From Pantoea rwandensis (GTDB lineage Bacteria > Pseudomonadota > Gammaproteobacteria > Enterobacterales > Enterobacteriaceae): a stretch of DNA of 64,000 bases. The notes under the pieces were generated by a model. The model was not told the origin of the DNA, made no database searches, and saw only the letters and a program-made list of their open reading frames with translations. Both the position numbers and the translations under genes were made by a program. Location of the stretch: assembly GCF_002095475.1 (NCBI RefSeq), contig NZ_MLFR01000002.1:62001-126000 (forward strand), read 5' to 3'. This document shows positions 27,636 to 36,774 of the stretch, piece by piece (position 1 is the first letter of the stretch; every line of letters begins with the position of its first letter).

Positions 27636-28919
27636 ATGAACACACACAACTTCAACGTCAACACCGCCACGCCAGAATCTCCCAAAACATGGGTGAAAAC
27701 CCCGTCAGCGCTCTGGCTTGAGCGTAAAAATGATCTGCTGGTTCATCTCGCGGGGATTGAGGGTGAGCTGATGATGTTCGATGCACTGGAACGCATGGGT
27801 GTTGAGTGGGAGGAAGAGAACGATCTGCGTTACTGCGCGCGCGAGGCTGCCATTACCGTTGAAAGCCTGTCAGAGATGGGTGCGGTGAACTCTGAAGCGG
27901 TGTATGAAATGGTCAAGTCCGTTGAGGCACTGGCGATTAACTCCGGGCGGATCTTCTGGTGGGATATTCATCCGCGTACGCTGCCGGGTCTGCAAACATT
28001 TTTAGAATGCGCAGCTGGTGGACATGAGAAATTTGTTGCTACCGAAACGGAGAAACAGAAGCCATTCAGTGTTGATGTGGAAGGCCGTACAGAGTACCCG
28101 GAAGACGACCCGGTTTATGGCACCTTCTGGCGTGACAGCGTGATGCATCTGGGGCGCGCCTTGACCTTAGCCGAAGCCATGGAGATTGCCGCGGCTGCCT
28201 GGCTAGAAGATGAGTGGGACCCGCGCCAGGAAGACAGGGACTATTACGACAGCGATTTCGGGCGAGACATGGGGCCGGTCAGCTTTTCTCCGCGCATGTT
28301 CATCATCCATGACAGCGAGCGCCGCAGGGTGCTGACCGGCGATGCCAGAGCAATGAGCTGGTATGCGCACGTCACCGATCCCGCCGAGGTTGACCGCATC
28401 GCAGCAGAGCAGCAGGCGCTTCGCGAGGAGGCTGCAATGGAATCTGGATGGGACAACTTTGAGACGGCCCGCCAGCTTCGGGAAAGGGCAGAGAAAACGG
28501 GTGCGCCGGTTGTTGATGCTGTCTGGCTGGGACACCGCGACGTGAATGCGGCGCTGGCTGCGTTTGTCCGCCCTGAGCGCAGGACATGGGGTTCAAAGCT
28601 CAATACACGTGGTCTGTCATCCTCTCTGGCGGCTGATATGAAATCTCTGATTGCACTCAGCGACCGGACCTATCCTGTATCCCGCTGGGATCGTTATGAA
28701 GCGCTGCACAGCGTGGCGCTGAGCATTGCCGGGCACGTGAGCCGCTCAGTGACAGACTGGTCCCTGCGCTGCCCGAGAATACCGGCGGCGGTCATCAGTG
28801 CCTGGCTGCTGACGCAGGACATCATTACCGAGCTCTTTGGCGAGACTGGCGAAATGGTCTGGCAAGACATAAAGGGTTCTCTTATTTCTCACCTGTATGA
28901 AAACAGACTGTCTCACTGA
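27636..28919 (+). CDS. Plasmid leading-region protein of unknown function
   Basis: A 427-residue acidic soluble protein starting at ATG 27636, with AGGAG upstream. The first 20 residues (NTATPESPKTW) match the start of the protein at 29619, so the two genes share their 5' ends. No signal peptide, membrane segment or motif that I recognise; the mid-part is rich in Glu/Asp/Trp (EVDRIAAEQQALREEA). Position in the leading region before oriT, on the strand made first in a recipient, suggests a role early after transfer, such as antirestriction. That role is inferred from position only. Confidence 0.75.
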   Translation: MNTHNFNVNTATPESPKTWVKTPSALWLERKNDLLVHLAGIEGELMMFDALERMGVEWEEENDLRYCAREAAITVESLSEMGAVNSEAVYEMVKSVEALAINSGRIFWWDIHPRTLPGLQTFLECAAGGHEKFVATETEKQKPFSVDVEGRTEYPEDDPVYGTFWRDSVMHLGRALTLAEAMEIAAAAWLEDEWDPRQEDRDYYDSDFGRDMGPVSFSPRMFIIHDSERRRVLTGDARAMSWYAHVTDPAEVDRIAAEQQALREEAAMESGWDNFETARQLRERAEKTGAPVVDAVWLGHRDVNAALAAFVRPERRTWGSKLNTRGLSSSLAADMKSLIALSDRTYPVSRWDRYEALHSVALSIAGHVSRSVTDWSLRCPRIPAAVISAWLLTQDIITELFGETGEMVWQDIKGSLISHLYENRLSH

Positions 28920-29618
28920 TGTGATGCCAGCCGGGAGCGGAGCAGGGGAGATCCTGCCCGCTTCAGGCGCGCTGAAAAGCGGGGCGGTCCTGCGGACCGG
29001 AGAACACCGGTGCTGACGCACCGGTCATCCCCCTTCGCCTGCATATTCTCTGTCCGGAATCCTGTCTATCTGTCTTATCTCAGTTCTGTCACTTCTCTCT
29101 GTTGTCTCTCTGCTTCCTGAAGCGGTTAAACCCTTTGGTGTTCAGCAGCCGCGTCCCCGGTTTCTTTGTAATCAAACCTGAAAGCGTCAGCAACCTGATG
29201 GCCCCCTTCGGCTCCCCGGCGAGCCGGGTCGTCAGCCCGACTGCGCTAACCGGCAGGCCGGTAAGCTCCGCTGAACCGCCAGAAGCGGCGTTTCGGGCCT
29301 GCGACTGGGGTCTGATGGCGGACAGCCAGGTCAACCTCTGCAGCGGGCGTGCGCCCGCGCGTTCACTGGCCACAAACGGACGTGGCCGCTGAGGACGCCC
29401 GCGTTGCGGTCGGGTGTGTGCCTGCTCATCTTCGGATGCGGTGGGCATGTTGCGGTAACTTCCACGCGCGGGCGAATCCAAGCACCACCATTCATCAGAG
29501 ACAAGGGTGAAGTGCACGCCTGCGGCGCCCTTGTCTCTGCTGCCTGCCGTTGCTTCTCAGCCCTTTGCCGCGAGGAACTCACCGAAACATAAATTAACCA
29601 CCTGACAGGAGAAGCAGC
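28920..29618. other. Intergenic region with hairpins, a pyrimidine tract and repeat copy 4
   Basis: 28950-29030 has GC-rich hairpins, for example CCGGTGC-TGAC-GCACCGG. 29050-29115 is a pyrimidine-rich tract (TCTGTC, CTTCTCTCTG, TCTCTCTGCTTCC). Then come repeat copy 4 and the hairpin box at 29503-29538. No gene. Confidence 0.5.
29201..29394. repeat. Structured leading-region repeat, copy 4
   Basis: About 194 bp, aligned with copy 3 from CCCCCTTCGGCTCCCCGGCG to ACGTGGCCGCTGAGG, with scattered differences. About 225 bp separate it from the next start codon, as for copy 3 (about 230 bp), and the same AAGGGTGAAGTGCACGCC hairpin box lies in between. The conserved spacing suggests a promoter-leader unit rather than a mobile element. 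Confidence 0.9.
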
Positions 29619-30206
29619 ATGCACACACAACACGTCAACACCGCCGCTCCAGAATCTTCCAAAACATGGGGTAACGGCCAAAAAATCTGCGTCAGCGCGA
29701 ACGATCTGCTTAACCGCTGGCACACCTTCGGGGGAGAAAACGTTACGCCTGCTGAAGGGATGCACTTTCCGGCACGTAACGGCAGCTATGGCTCCGATGT
29801 GCTGCTTCTCGATGAAACGGAGGTAAACGCGCTGATTGCGGCAGGGCACAGGGAGTTGCCGCGCATGGCAAGTTCTGGCGGTGGCATGACGGCGCTGTAT
29901 GACATGGGAGAAAACCCCGCCGGGCGTTATCTCATTGCCAGTCGTGGCCAGGTCTTTTATCGCACGGATTCATTTCAGAAAGTCCGCAGGGAGTATATCC
30001 GTCGGGCGGCTGAGGTGCGTAGGGAGGAAGTGCAGAAGTTTCTGGATGCCCTCGATGTGGCAACAGAGGCAGGGCTGGATCTTTACCTGGCCAGTGACGT
30101 TGCCCGCGGTTTTATCACGCTTGAAAAAGCCCTGAACCCGCAGCGGGATGAAAATCAGGAAACTGCCAGCGGCGATGATGCCGGATTTAACGAGATCCCG
30201 TTCTGA
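29619..30206 (+). CDS. Plasmid leading-region protein of unknown function
   Basis: A 195-residue soluble protein with AGGAG before the ATG. Its start (HVNTAAPESSKTW) is shared with the gene at 27636. The body contains DETEVNALIAAGHRELPRM and a C-terminal EEVQKFLDALDVATEAG helix; it ends in an acidic tail with FNEIPF, a type of ending seen in single-strand-binding-protein partners and SSB itself, though I do not claim such binding. No recognised domain. It is followed by the gene at 30273 (66 bp), probably in one operon. Confidence 0.7.
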   Translation: MHTQHVNTAAPESSKTWGNGQKICVSANDLLNRWHTFGGENVTPAEGMHFPARNGSYGSDVLLLDETEVNALIAAGHRELPRMASSGGGMTALYDMGENPAGRYLIASRGQVFYRTDSFQKVRREYIRRAAEVRREEVQKFLDALDVATEAGLDLYLASDVARGFITLEKALNPQRDENQETASGDDAGFNEIPF

Positions 30207-30272
30207 CAACTGACGGCGGCCTGTGAAAAAACGGGCCGCTCTTTCATCTCTACAGGCTTAAGGAAAACTGAA

Positions 30273-31127
30273 ATGAACATGCAAAATGCGCAGGCAGTGG
30301 TTATCGGTCAGGTTGTCAGTACGGTGCTTTACAATCGTGGTCGCGGGGTGGTGTTTGCCATCCACGGGGAGCAGAAACCGGCCTCGGTGGGATCGCTTTC
30401 GGGCGTGGTTTCATATGGCGGAAATGCCACCTTTGATATTGCTTTCGAGTGCGGAAAAATATCCCGGGCGCTGCCTGAAAGTATTCTGCACGGTAGGCAG
30501 TGGAGCATATTTCCGGAAATAAAAACGGCGGAAGAGGTTCAGCACGTTGTTGATCATGCGATGGCAGAAGAGCACCGGGAAGCGGAGAAGCATGAGGCAG
30601 AAGAACAGCAATACCGCGCAGAATGTCAGCGTTTTAAAACAGCCCCGGAATACTCAGCCCTGTCTCAGGATAAAAAGGGTGCGGTGCAGGTTACCGGGAA
30701 TATCCGCAAAGAGCTGAAAGCAAAATTTCCCGGGGTGAAATTCTCAGTGCGAAAGCGCAGTTATGACAGCATCAGCGTTAACTGGACTGATGGCCCGACG
30801 GAAGAGCAGGTCAGAGAGATTACGGTTAAATACCGTGACAGTTATTTTGACGGCATGCAGGATATGTCTGTTTCCTGTTCGTCGCCTTTCAATGAAATTT
30901 ATGGCGGCGTGGGCTACGTTTTTATCGACCGTGATTATTCGGATGCGATGAAACAACAGGCCATTGGGATCCTCATGATTAAGTATGATCACCTTCTCGA
31001 TGGTGAAGACATTTCCGTTGCACGGTACAACACCGGCGAACTCTGGCGTATCCGACAGGACTACTTTGGCCACGGACATGGCATCCATGGCGAAATAAAT
31101 AAAATACTGGCGGTAATCACTGCGTAA
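30273..31127 (+). CDS. Leading-region protein with LPD29-like domain
   Basis: A 284-residue soluble protein. The N-terminal ~90 residues form a small beta-rich part; 90-125 is a charged, probably coiled-coil stretch (EEHREAEKHEAEEQQYRAEC); the C-terminal part with NIRKELKAKFPGVKFSVRKR, ISVNWTDGPTEEQVREIT and FNEIYGGVGYVF resembles the large-polyvalent-protein-associated domain 29 (LPD29), found in plasmid and phage proteins. Function unknown. AGGA precedes the start. It is the last plus-strand gene before oriT and probably forms an operon with 29619. Confidence 0.75.
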   Translation: MNMQNAQAVVIGQVVSTVLYNRGRGVVFAIHGEQKPASVGSLSGVVSYGGNATFDIAFECGKISRALPESILHGRQWSIFPEIKTAEEVQHVVDHAMAEEHREAEKHEAEEQQYRAECQRFKTAPEYSALSQDKKGAVQVTGNIRKELKAKFPGVKFSVRKRSYDSISVNWTDGPTEEQVREITVKYRDSYFDGMQDMSVSCSSPFNEIYGGVGYVFIDRDYSDAMKQQAIGILMIKYDHLLDGEDISVARYNTGELWRIRQDYFGHGHGIHGEINKILAVITA

Positions 31128-31131
31128 GTAT

Positions 31132-31159
31132 GAAGGGGCCGGAAGGCTCCTTTCTTTTA
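31132..31159 (+). terminator. Rho-independent terminator of the leading-region operon
   Basis: Stem AAGGGGCC with GGCTCCTT (one G-T pair), loop GGAA, then a T-rich tail, directly after the stop codon at 31127. Confidence 0.8.
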
Positions 31160-31387
31160 CCCGGAAATCTCTGGCGTAAATTTCTCTCTGACTGAGGGAA
31201 GATAATCTCAACGATCCGTCCGGATAATGCATATTCTGAAAATATATGTCGCTTCCCGGGTTGCCCTGTTCCGGTGTTGAACCGTCACGGGCAATTCTGC
31301 GCGTTAACGTTAGTTTATATGTTAATTATCAGGCGCGCAGAAATGATTAACTTTTTCGTCGTCTTCATGACAAAGAAATCGCGGGGA

Positions 31388-31885
31388 TCAGCCGACAGGA
31401 ACGCGGGGGATCTTTCCGGTCTTAATGCCTTTATAATGCCCGTCGATGAGCATTGCGTAGTTATAGCGATTCTTGATCGTCAGCGGAATGTTCTTCATTC
31501 CTGCGTTGTACATGCCCACCGCCAGCCACGTAGTGCCGTACTGATTGAAGTTACGGCGCAGCAGCATTGCCCCGATATAAATATTCAGGCATGGATCGGA
31601 GAGCAACTTTTCTTTTCTGAGTCCGGGATATTCCTTCTGTAATCCGCGCATCGTGACGGTGTTAATCTGCATGATGCCGTAATCACTGCTGCCGGGTTTT
31701 CCATCTTTTGAAATGTTGGTATTTACGGCCGAAGGATTTTAGCGGGATTCCTGCCAGGCGATTGCGCGAAGATAATCCGGATCGATGGAATACCATTCAC
31801 CAGCTTTAATAAAACAGTCCGCTTTCACGCCGGTTGAGATAATGCCTGTAACCAGCAGGGCAGCAGCGTGCAGAAATAAACGCAT
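31388..31885 (-). pseudogene. Conjugation-type lytic transglycosylase, interrupted by an ochre stop
   Basis: A 165-codon gene of the IagB/VirB1/F orf169 family, which opens the peptidoglycan for transfer machinery. It has a signal peptide (MRLFLHAAALLVTG...KA), then DCFIKAGEWYSIDPDYLRAI and the catalytic Glu in AWQESR, YGIMQIN, and a C-terminal GMYNAG. A TAA at 31739-31741 interrupts it right after AWQESR; the reading frame continues correctly on both sides, so this is a point substitution, probably of a Tyr or similar codon. In F the homologue lies at the same place, beside oriT. Confidence 0.8.
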
Positions 31886-32288
31886 TGCGGCTCCGGTTTT
31901 GAAAAGGTCGGGTAGGTTGTTGCTCTCAATAATATCATAAGAAAGTGATTTTTACACACCACTCGCAAATTTATTTGCGCATATTTATCCGATTAATTTC
32001 AGTGAGTTGCATTTATTTTGTCGAAAAAACAGGCTGATGATTAATTTCGAAAAAGAAACGGGGAAGTAATCTTAAAGTCACTTAGGTGTAACTGTGAAGT
32101 GTGTTTATTAAAATCATAAAGTTAAGTTTATTTTTGTCCCGGAAATACTTTTAAAGCACCGCAGCGTTACTTCGCCGTAACTTGTCATCCGGGTTCAAAA
32201 TGACTATTTTTCCAGAATTCCGAGAGATGCTGGCGACCGATCATCCTGGTTCGCGATTTCATAATTTCAGCTAGTTGGAGGAAATAAT
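31886..32288. other. Probable oriT region, F-like
   Basis: AT-rich stretch between the transglycosylase and traM, the place of oriT in F-like plasmids. At 31964-31979 a perfect inverted repeat CGCAAAT-TT-ATTTGCG is followed (on the minus strand) by GAGTGGTGTGT, a layout like the relaxase binding hairpin and nic site of F. Nicking there would send the leading region at 23-31 kb in first. Assigned by layout and motif; not tested. Confidence 0.6.
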
Positions 32289-32690
32289 ATGTCTGAGCAG
32301 GTTTTGACTAAAAGTAACCGCGTAAACTTAACTGTTCCCTTTTCGCTGATTGAAAAGGTGGATGCGCACGTCGAGAAAAAGCTGGATGATGGTGAGTCGA
32401 GGGAGACTGCTAACCGCTCGGCTTTTATCATGTAAATGTTTAAGCTCGGACTTCGCGTTTACGAAAATAAAATCAACAAAGATGCCTCAGAGAAAACTCT
32501 GGACCAGAAGCTGAAATTTATCGCTAAAAACGTTCTTGTTAGTGGATTTATAACTGACGCCATTTTCGGCATACAGAAGGAAACGGTTGGTCCCGGGAAG
32601 GTCATTAAAAATGAGATGATGCTCGACCCGGAATGGGTTAAGGCGGTCAACGAACGGGTAGCGGGTAAACTGCAGGAGTATTTCAAATAG
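32289..32690 (+). pseudogene. traM: TraM-like relaxosome protein, interrupted by an ochre stop
   Basis: A 134-codon frame with GGAGG upstream. The N-terminus is ribbon-helix-helix-like (RVNLTVPFSLIEKVDAHVEK), then KLGLRVYENKI, matching the LGLRVYE of F TraM, and a C-terminal helical tetramerisation part. TraM binds oriT and couples it to the transfer channel. A TAA at 32433-32435 separates residue 48 from the rest, with the frame unchanged; the flanking codons are both ATG, so a Met-Tyr-Met was probably present. Translation could restart at the ATG at 32436, giving a protein without the DNA-binding part. Confidence 0.75.
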
Positions 32691-32735
32691 TATAAATCAG
32701 CCTGATATTCTCACTTTTGCATCAGGCTGGATTAC

Positions 32736-33965
32736 TCAGTTGTCATCCTTTTTATCGCTGTCCGCGTCCTTTTCCTTCAGCGCTTCAACTTCTTTCTTTT
32801 GTGCTTCACGGATATAGCGGCGCAGGGTCAGCGCATTAATACCGTACTGCGTATAAATCTGCTTTCGGGTATGTCCGTCTATCAGAACCGCATTGACGGC
32901 CTGATCACGGTCGCGCTTAGACAGCACGTTGCGGTTATCATACTTAACCCGTTTTTCACTAATGACGGGAGAATCCTTTTTCTCACTCCATGCGTCTTTA
33001 ACGGTGGATACGGTCACCCCGAGAATAACCGCCGTCTGCTGCAGCGTTTTACCCTGAACGCGAAGGCGTATGACGTTTTCTTTTAGTTCATCGGATATGG
33101 GTCTGTAATCCTCACGCGTGCCGATGTGCTTAATCAGCGTTTCTGCGGTAATGCCGTACTCGGCCAGAATATCTTTTCTGAGCGCACCGCTGTTTAACCT
33201 GTTCTTTATTGTCTCTCTGTCCGCGGGCGTCAACTTTCTTTCCCTTTTCCGGGGCGTAATTACCTTTCCGTCCCGTTCCGCTATTTTTCTCACTGCATGG
33301 TAGACCGCCGCGCGGGTCACGCCAAAGGTCTTCTCGATTTCCTCTAGCGTTATTTTCGGCTCAGCGTGATACATGGCCGAGATTAACGCCCACTGCTTAC
33401 AGCGCAAATCCATCGCTGACGTTCCCTTGCGAGTTTTAATCAGCTTGTAAACGTAACCTTCTGAACATTTCTGATCTTCGCAGATATCCCGGACGCGCCA
33501 GCCCAGCATGACGCGCTCCATGACTTTATCCGGGTCCGGGCCATTTCTTTTTTTCTTCGGTTTAGCTGGCGGAGGATTTACTGATACAGGCTCAGGCAGC
33601 GCTGTTATTTGAGCGACAGCCTCGATTTCCCTTTCTGTATCAGCCCCCGGTTCAATAAATAACGATTTATTCAGACTGCTGGTTAATTTACGCGCGAGCC
33701 AGAGGTTCACCGTGGGGCGGCGTAACGGGGTGACCAGTTCCCTGTTCACCATGATCCAGGCGTCAGGCACGGCCGAGTCAGAATAATAGGGATAAATCAG
33801 TTTGCCGGCGCGTTCTGCGAGGAGCTGCAGGTAAGATGAACGGGCATATTTCTGAAGCATCGCAATGAAGGGGTAGGTGATGAGCTGGCAGGCGTTGAAG
33901 TGGCATCCAAGACCAGCGGTGAGTAATATTTTTTTAGTTACAACACACTCATATACTTCTGCCAA
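32736..33965 (-). CDS. Plasmid protein with several helix-turn-helix repeats
   Basis: A protein of up to 409 residues. The C-terminal 260 residues contain at least four related HTH-like units (for example LEEIEKTFGVTRAAVYHAVR, ALRKDILAEYGITAETLIKH, GKTLQQTAVILGVTVSTVKD, HTRKQIYTQYGINALTLRRY), separated by basic linkers, and end in a charged tail. It probably binds DNA. The N-terminal ~110 residues (YLQLLAERAGKLIYPYYSDS) are not recognised. The start is uncertain: TTG at 33965 or ATG at 33860, neither with a good ribosome site. It sits where F has traJ, but it is not TraJ-like and has the opposite orientation. Confidence 0.65.
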   Translation of the reverse strand: MAEVYECVVTKKILLTAGLGCHFNACQLITYPFIAMLQKYARSSYLQLLAERAGKLIYPYYSDSAVPDAWIMVNRELVTPLRRPTVNLWLARKLTSSLNKSLFIEPGADTEREIEAVAQITALPEPVSVNPPPAKPKKKRNGPDPDKVMERVMLGWRVRDICEDQKCSEGYVYKLIKTRKGTSAMDLRCKQWALISAMYHAEPKITLEEIEKTFGVTRAAVYHAVRKIAERDGKVITPRKRERKLTPADRETIKNRLNSGALRKDILAEYGITAETLIKHIGTREDYRPISDELKENVIRLRVQGKTLQQTAVILGVTVSTVKDAWSEKKDSPVISEKRVKYDNRNVLSKRDRDQAVNAVLIDGHTRKQIYTQYGINALTLRRYIREAQKKEVEALKEKDADSDKKDDN

Positions 33966-34225
33966 ATACAGAGACTGAGCCGAATCTAAAACGCCGAGTT
34001 CCTCTCAGCCCAGATTCACGCCGTACCTGACGCTGCGAGATCTCGCTTGCGTCTACAACCGTCTGGCTTCGTGCGCCTTAAAGACTGCTGCTTTAACTGC
34101 AGTCGGACAGGAAAATGTCTTGATGGGCAAAGAATAACTGCTGGGGGAGTCTGTATGCCGCCTTGGTCAACAGAGTAATTGTGGCGCCTTATGCCACCAA
34201 GCCTGCGCTTGGTAGCATAGGATAG

Positions 34226-35155
34226 TTATGCAACATCATTCCCACGTTCCGAGAGAGCATATCTTGCCGCATTCGAAGCCCACTCATCGGATTGGTCCTG
34301 ATGTGCAATTTCTTCCTCTGCGATCGGCGTTACGCGGATTAACGGAACTGAACCGAAGGGCAAATTCTCAATCCGGCGACTGTCACGGCTAAGAATGACC
34401 CGGGTCATTGGACTGAACTCATCCGTCAAACTGTAAAACAGGATTGCCCGATGCTTTTCGACGTCGGCAGCGACCTGGAAGCCATCAGCAACGAGATCCC
34501 CTAAGCCAATTAAAAGGTTAGCCCAGTCATCAATCTGATTACTGGTCATAGCTGAAGGGTCTAATTCAATGAACAGTTCGCATTCTACGCCGTTTTCTGG
34601 CTCTGCGATGCCTGCCCAGGGAGTTGAAAGTCCGTCAGTGGCCAGTGTCAGTCTGGAGCTGGTTCTGATGCTGAGAACCCGTCGATGTGGCCCGAACCAG
34701 TTTGTCTGGTTATGGACATTTGCGTCACCTCGTTCAGCGATAAAGCCGTCTGGCACATCCCCATATATCTCCCAGAACGCGCGTCTGGCTACAGCGGCAG
34801 CCTCATAAATTGTGCTGTCAGGACCGCGCGGCACAATGGCCTCATCGAATATTGTGTCAACCGTCACGCGCCCCCGCATTAACGGAATTTTAGACTTTAC
34901 CCAGTGAACAATGACTTTATTAAAGCGCTGTGTACGTGATGATTCGAGTTTTTCTACAATCTGCCGGACCGTCTGAAAGACGTTGTCACCCTCTGCAACG
35001 TGGCTTCCATCGGCATACATATAGCCGCCGGATTGCGATGAGACTCCAGCCTGTTCCGTGGTAGAAATCCATTCTCCGCTCACAGCACCACCAGGTGCTT
35101 TGTCTAAGATAAGACGCAACTCCCTTTCTGCATCAGAATTTGAATATGCCTTCAT
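34226..35155 (-). CDS. Hypothetical protein, possibly SUFU-like
   Basis: A 309-residue soluble protein starting at ATG 35155 with AAGGA nearby. The N-terminal ~120 residues look like a separate domain. The C-terminal ~180 residues (RTSSRLTLATDGLSTPWAG, ELFIELDP, DDWANLLIGLGDLVADGFQ) remind me of the suppressor-of-fused (SUFU) family, which in bacteria often serves as immunity or accessory protein. I hold that at low confidence. No toxin is recognisable beside it. It lies between the multi-HTH gene and TraX. Confidence 0.5.
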   Translation of the reverse strand: MKAYSNSDAERELRLILDKAPGGAVSGEWISTTEQAGVSSQSGGYMYADGSHVAEGDNVFQTVRQIVEKLESSRTQRFNKVIVHWVKSKIPLMRGRVTVDTIFDEAIVPRGPDSTIYEAAAVARRAFWEIYGDVPDGFIAERGDANVHNQTNWFGPHRRVLSIRTSSRLTLATDGLSTPWAGIAEPENGVECELFIELDPSAMTSNQIDDWANLLIGLGDLVADGFQVAADVEKHRAILFYSLTDEFSPMTRVILSRDSRRIENLPFGSVPLIRVTPIAEEEIAHQDQSDEWASNAARYALSERGNDVA

Positions 35156-35380
35156 GTCTGTCCTTAACTTAAGTTTTATCCCCTGGATTTCTTTCTCGCC
35201 AGAAGTTCATCAACATCAGAGCTTAGCTTACATTTTGGAACGACAACTGAGGGAAAGCCTAGCTTCGCATCTCTACGATAGGCTCATTGTGGAGGTGCAT
35301 AACCCACATACCTATTTAGTGCTCTGCAGGGTTCCCATTTGAAGGGAAACTGCAACCATTCGTACCGTCAGGCAGGTAAT

Positions 35381-36165
35381 TCAAAACTTACCAGGTAGCA
35401 CAGCCAGTACGCCAAGCAGAGTCAGGTGAGCAGCATACGCGTGATAAAAAAAGCGGCGAGGCCATATTCTTCTTGCTGAGATTGCCGGTAAAACCGAAAC
35501 GACGCAGATGACGAGCAGAGGGATAGCAAGGGTAGGGATGAAATCAAAGGTCAGGCATCTGCCCACCATCCGCTAATCACCGGTGGCATGTTTAACCACC
35601 CCATTGCAATAAATACCGCGAATAAATAAACGCCATTTTCAGCCAAGCCTGCATGATATCTGCCGGCTAAGCACATCAGACAAAACAGAATGCCGGTGAC
35701 ACCGTAACTTGCTGGTGTAAGTGGCCATGCCACAATCAGCAGCAAAATCATCCCGGCCATAGCACCGTTAATGCCCCAGCGTTTAGCCCAGTAGAGGAGT
35801 TGCGTGCAGCCTGCGTAGGCAAACAGAATGTTGAGAGCCATCCATGACTGCCCGTTCATCATGAAGGCCAGCCAGAATAATGGCTGAGTGGCAAAAGCCC
35901 AGACCCACAGACGGCGGGTGCGCTCGCGTAAACCTGCCAGATCAGACGGTAAGTTAATGGCCCACAGCAGAGTGAAAAGTGGAAATGCTGCGTGACCAAA
36001 GGCATATAAGAATTCACTGCGGCCGCCCAGCAAGATGATATTAACGTGGTCGGCTAGCATTGCCGCGAGCGCAATAGTTTTAATCACGTCTGCCTGTAGT
36101 GGGCTCAGTGACTTTACCACCGCAAACGGGGAGATAGCCTTCATCGCAGCAAGAGAACTATTCAT
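35381..36165 (-). pseudogene. traX: TraX family membrane protein, frameshifted
   Basis: TraX acetylates pilin in F-like systems. The first frame gives about 204 residues with several membrane helices and the LADHVNIILL motif; it stops soon after PPVISGWWADA. The remaining C-terminus (TFDFIPTLAIPLLV, then RRFFYHAYAAHLTLLGVL, characteristic of TraX) is in the next frame. Adding one G at the CCC of 35562-35564 (GGG on the coding strand) joins them into about 260 residues, the normal length. TraX normally lies at the far end of the tra operon; here the rest of the operon is missing. Confidence 0.8.
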
Positions 36166-36302
36166 CAGTGTTCGCCGACCAGTTTATTTTTATCCCTTCA
36201 GAAATTATTTCGCACATTACAATGGCGATGCGTGCGAGTAAACCGGAAGTTATCTTATTGTGTAGTCGACGTCTGCGGGAAGGCCGCTAAAAGCAGAAAA
36301 TG

Positions 36303-36330
36303 AAAAAAAGTGGGCATCAGGCCCACTTTT
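36303..36330 (-). terminator. Rho-independent terminator of the H-NS-like gene
   Basis: Ten-base-pair stem AAAAGTGGGC with GCCCACTTTT and a five-base loop; on the minus strand it ends in seven T residues. Confidence 0.85.
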
Positions 36331-36375
36331 CTGAATGTTGAAACTATGCATCTCAATTTAAGCGAGAAATTTAGC

Positions 36376-36774
36376 TTAAATCAAAAAATCTTCCAGAGAT
36401 TTGCCGCTGTCAATTGCGGTTTTAATAACGGCTGGTGTACGCCCCTGACCCGTCCAGTGCTTTTCCTGACCATCTTCAATGTACTTATATTTGGCCGGAC
36501 GTGGTGCACGTTTTGCGCGTGGCTTACCACCTGAACTCAGCGCCCCTAACAGTTCATTAGGGTCAATGCCGTCCTGAAGCAACAGATCGCGGTATTTGGC
36601 GAGCTTCTCTTCTTTCTCGCGCACAGCAGCTTCGTTAGCTGTGCTCTCTTCACGGCGCTCAGATACCACGACAGAGAACTTCTCCAGCATTTCTTCCAGT
36701 TCGGAAAGCTGGATTTCACGCGCTTGGGCGCGGAGCGTGCGGATATTGTTTAACGCCTTAAGTGAATCACTCAT
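36376..36774 (-). CDS. H-NS/StpA-family nucleoid protein
   Basis: A 132-residue H-NS paralogue read from ATG at 36774 (AGGAG upstream). The N-terminal half is the coiled-coil oligomerisation part ([20 protein letters not shown]), then a linker, and the C-terminal DNA-binding part with [20 protein letters not shown], which has the conserved GQGRTP core. Such plasmid-borne proteins coat AT-rich foreign DNA and lower the cost of carrying it. The AT-rich genes in this window are obvious candidates for silencing, which is inference. Confidence 0.93.
   Translation of the reverse strand: MSDSLKALNNIRTLRAQAREIQLSELEEMLEKFSVVVSERREESTANEAAVREKEEKLAKYRDLLLQDGIDPNELLGALSSGGKPRAKRAPRPAKYKYIEDGQEKHWTGQGRTPAVIKTAIDSGKSLEDFLI

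Noticed and set aside
23262..29394. Repeat copies as insertion sequences or MITEs
   Set aside because: No target duplications or common ends are visible, and two copies keep a fixed spacing to shared leader and start codons, which fits promoter units better.
32736..33965. TraJ-type regulator
   Set aside because: Although it lies next to traM, it has the wrong orientation, is far longer, and has repeated HTH units instead of a PAS-HTH layout.
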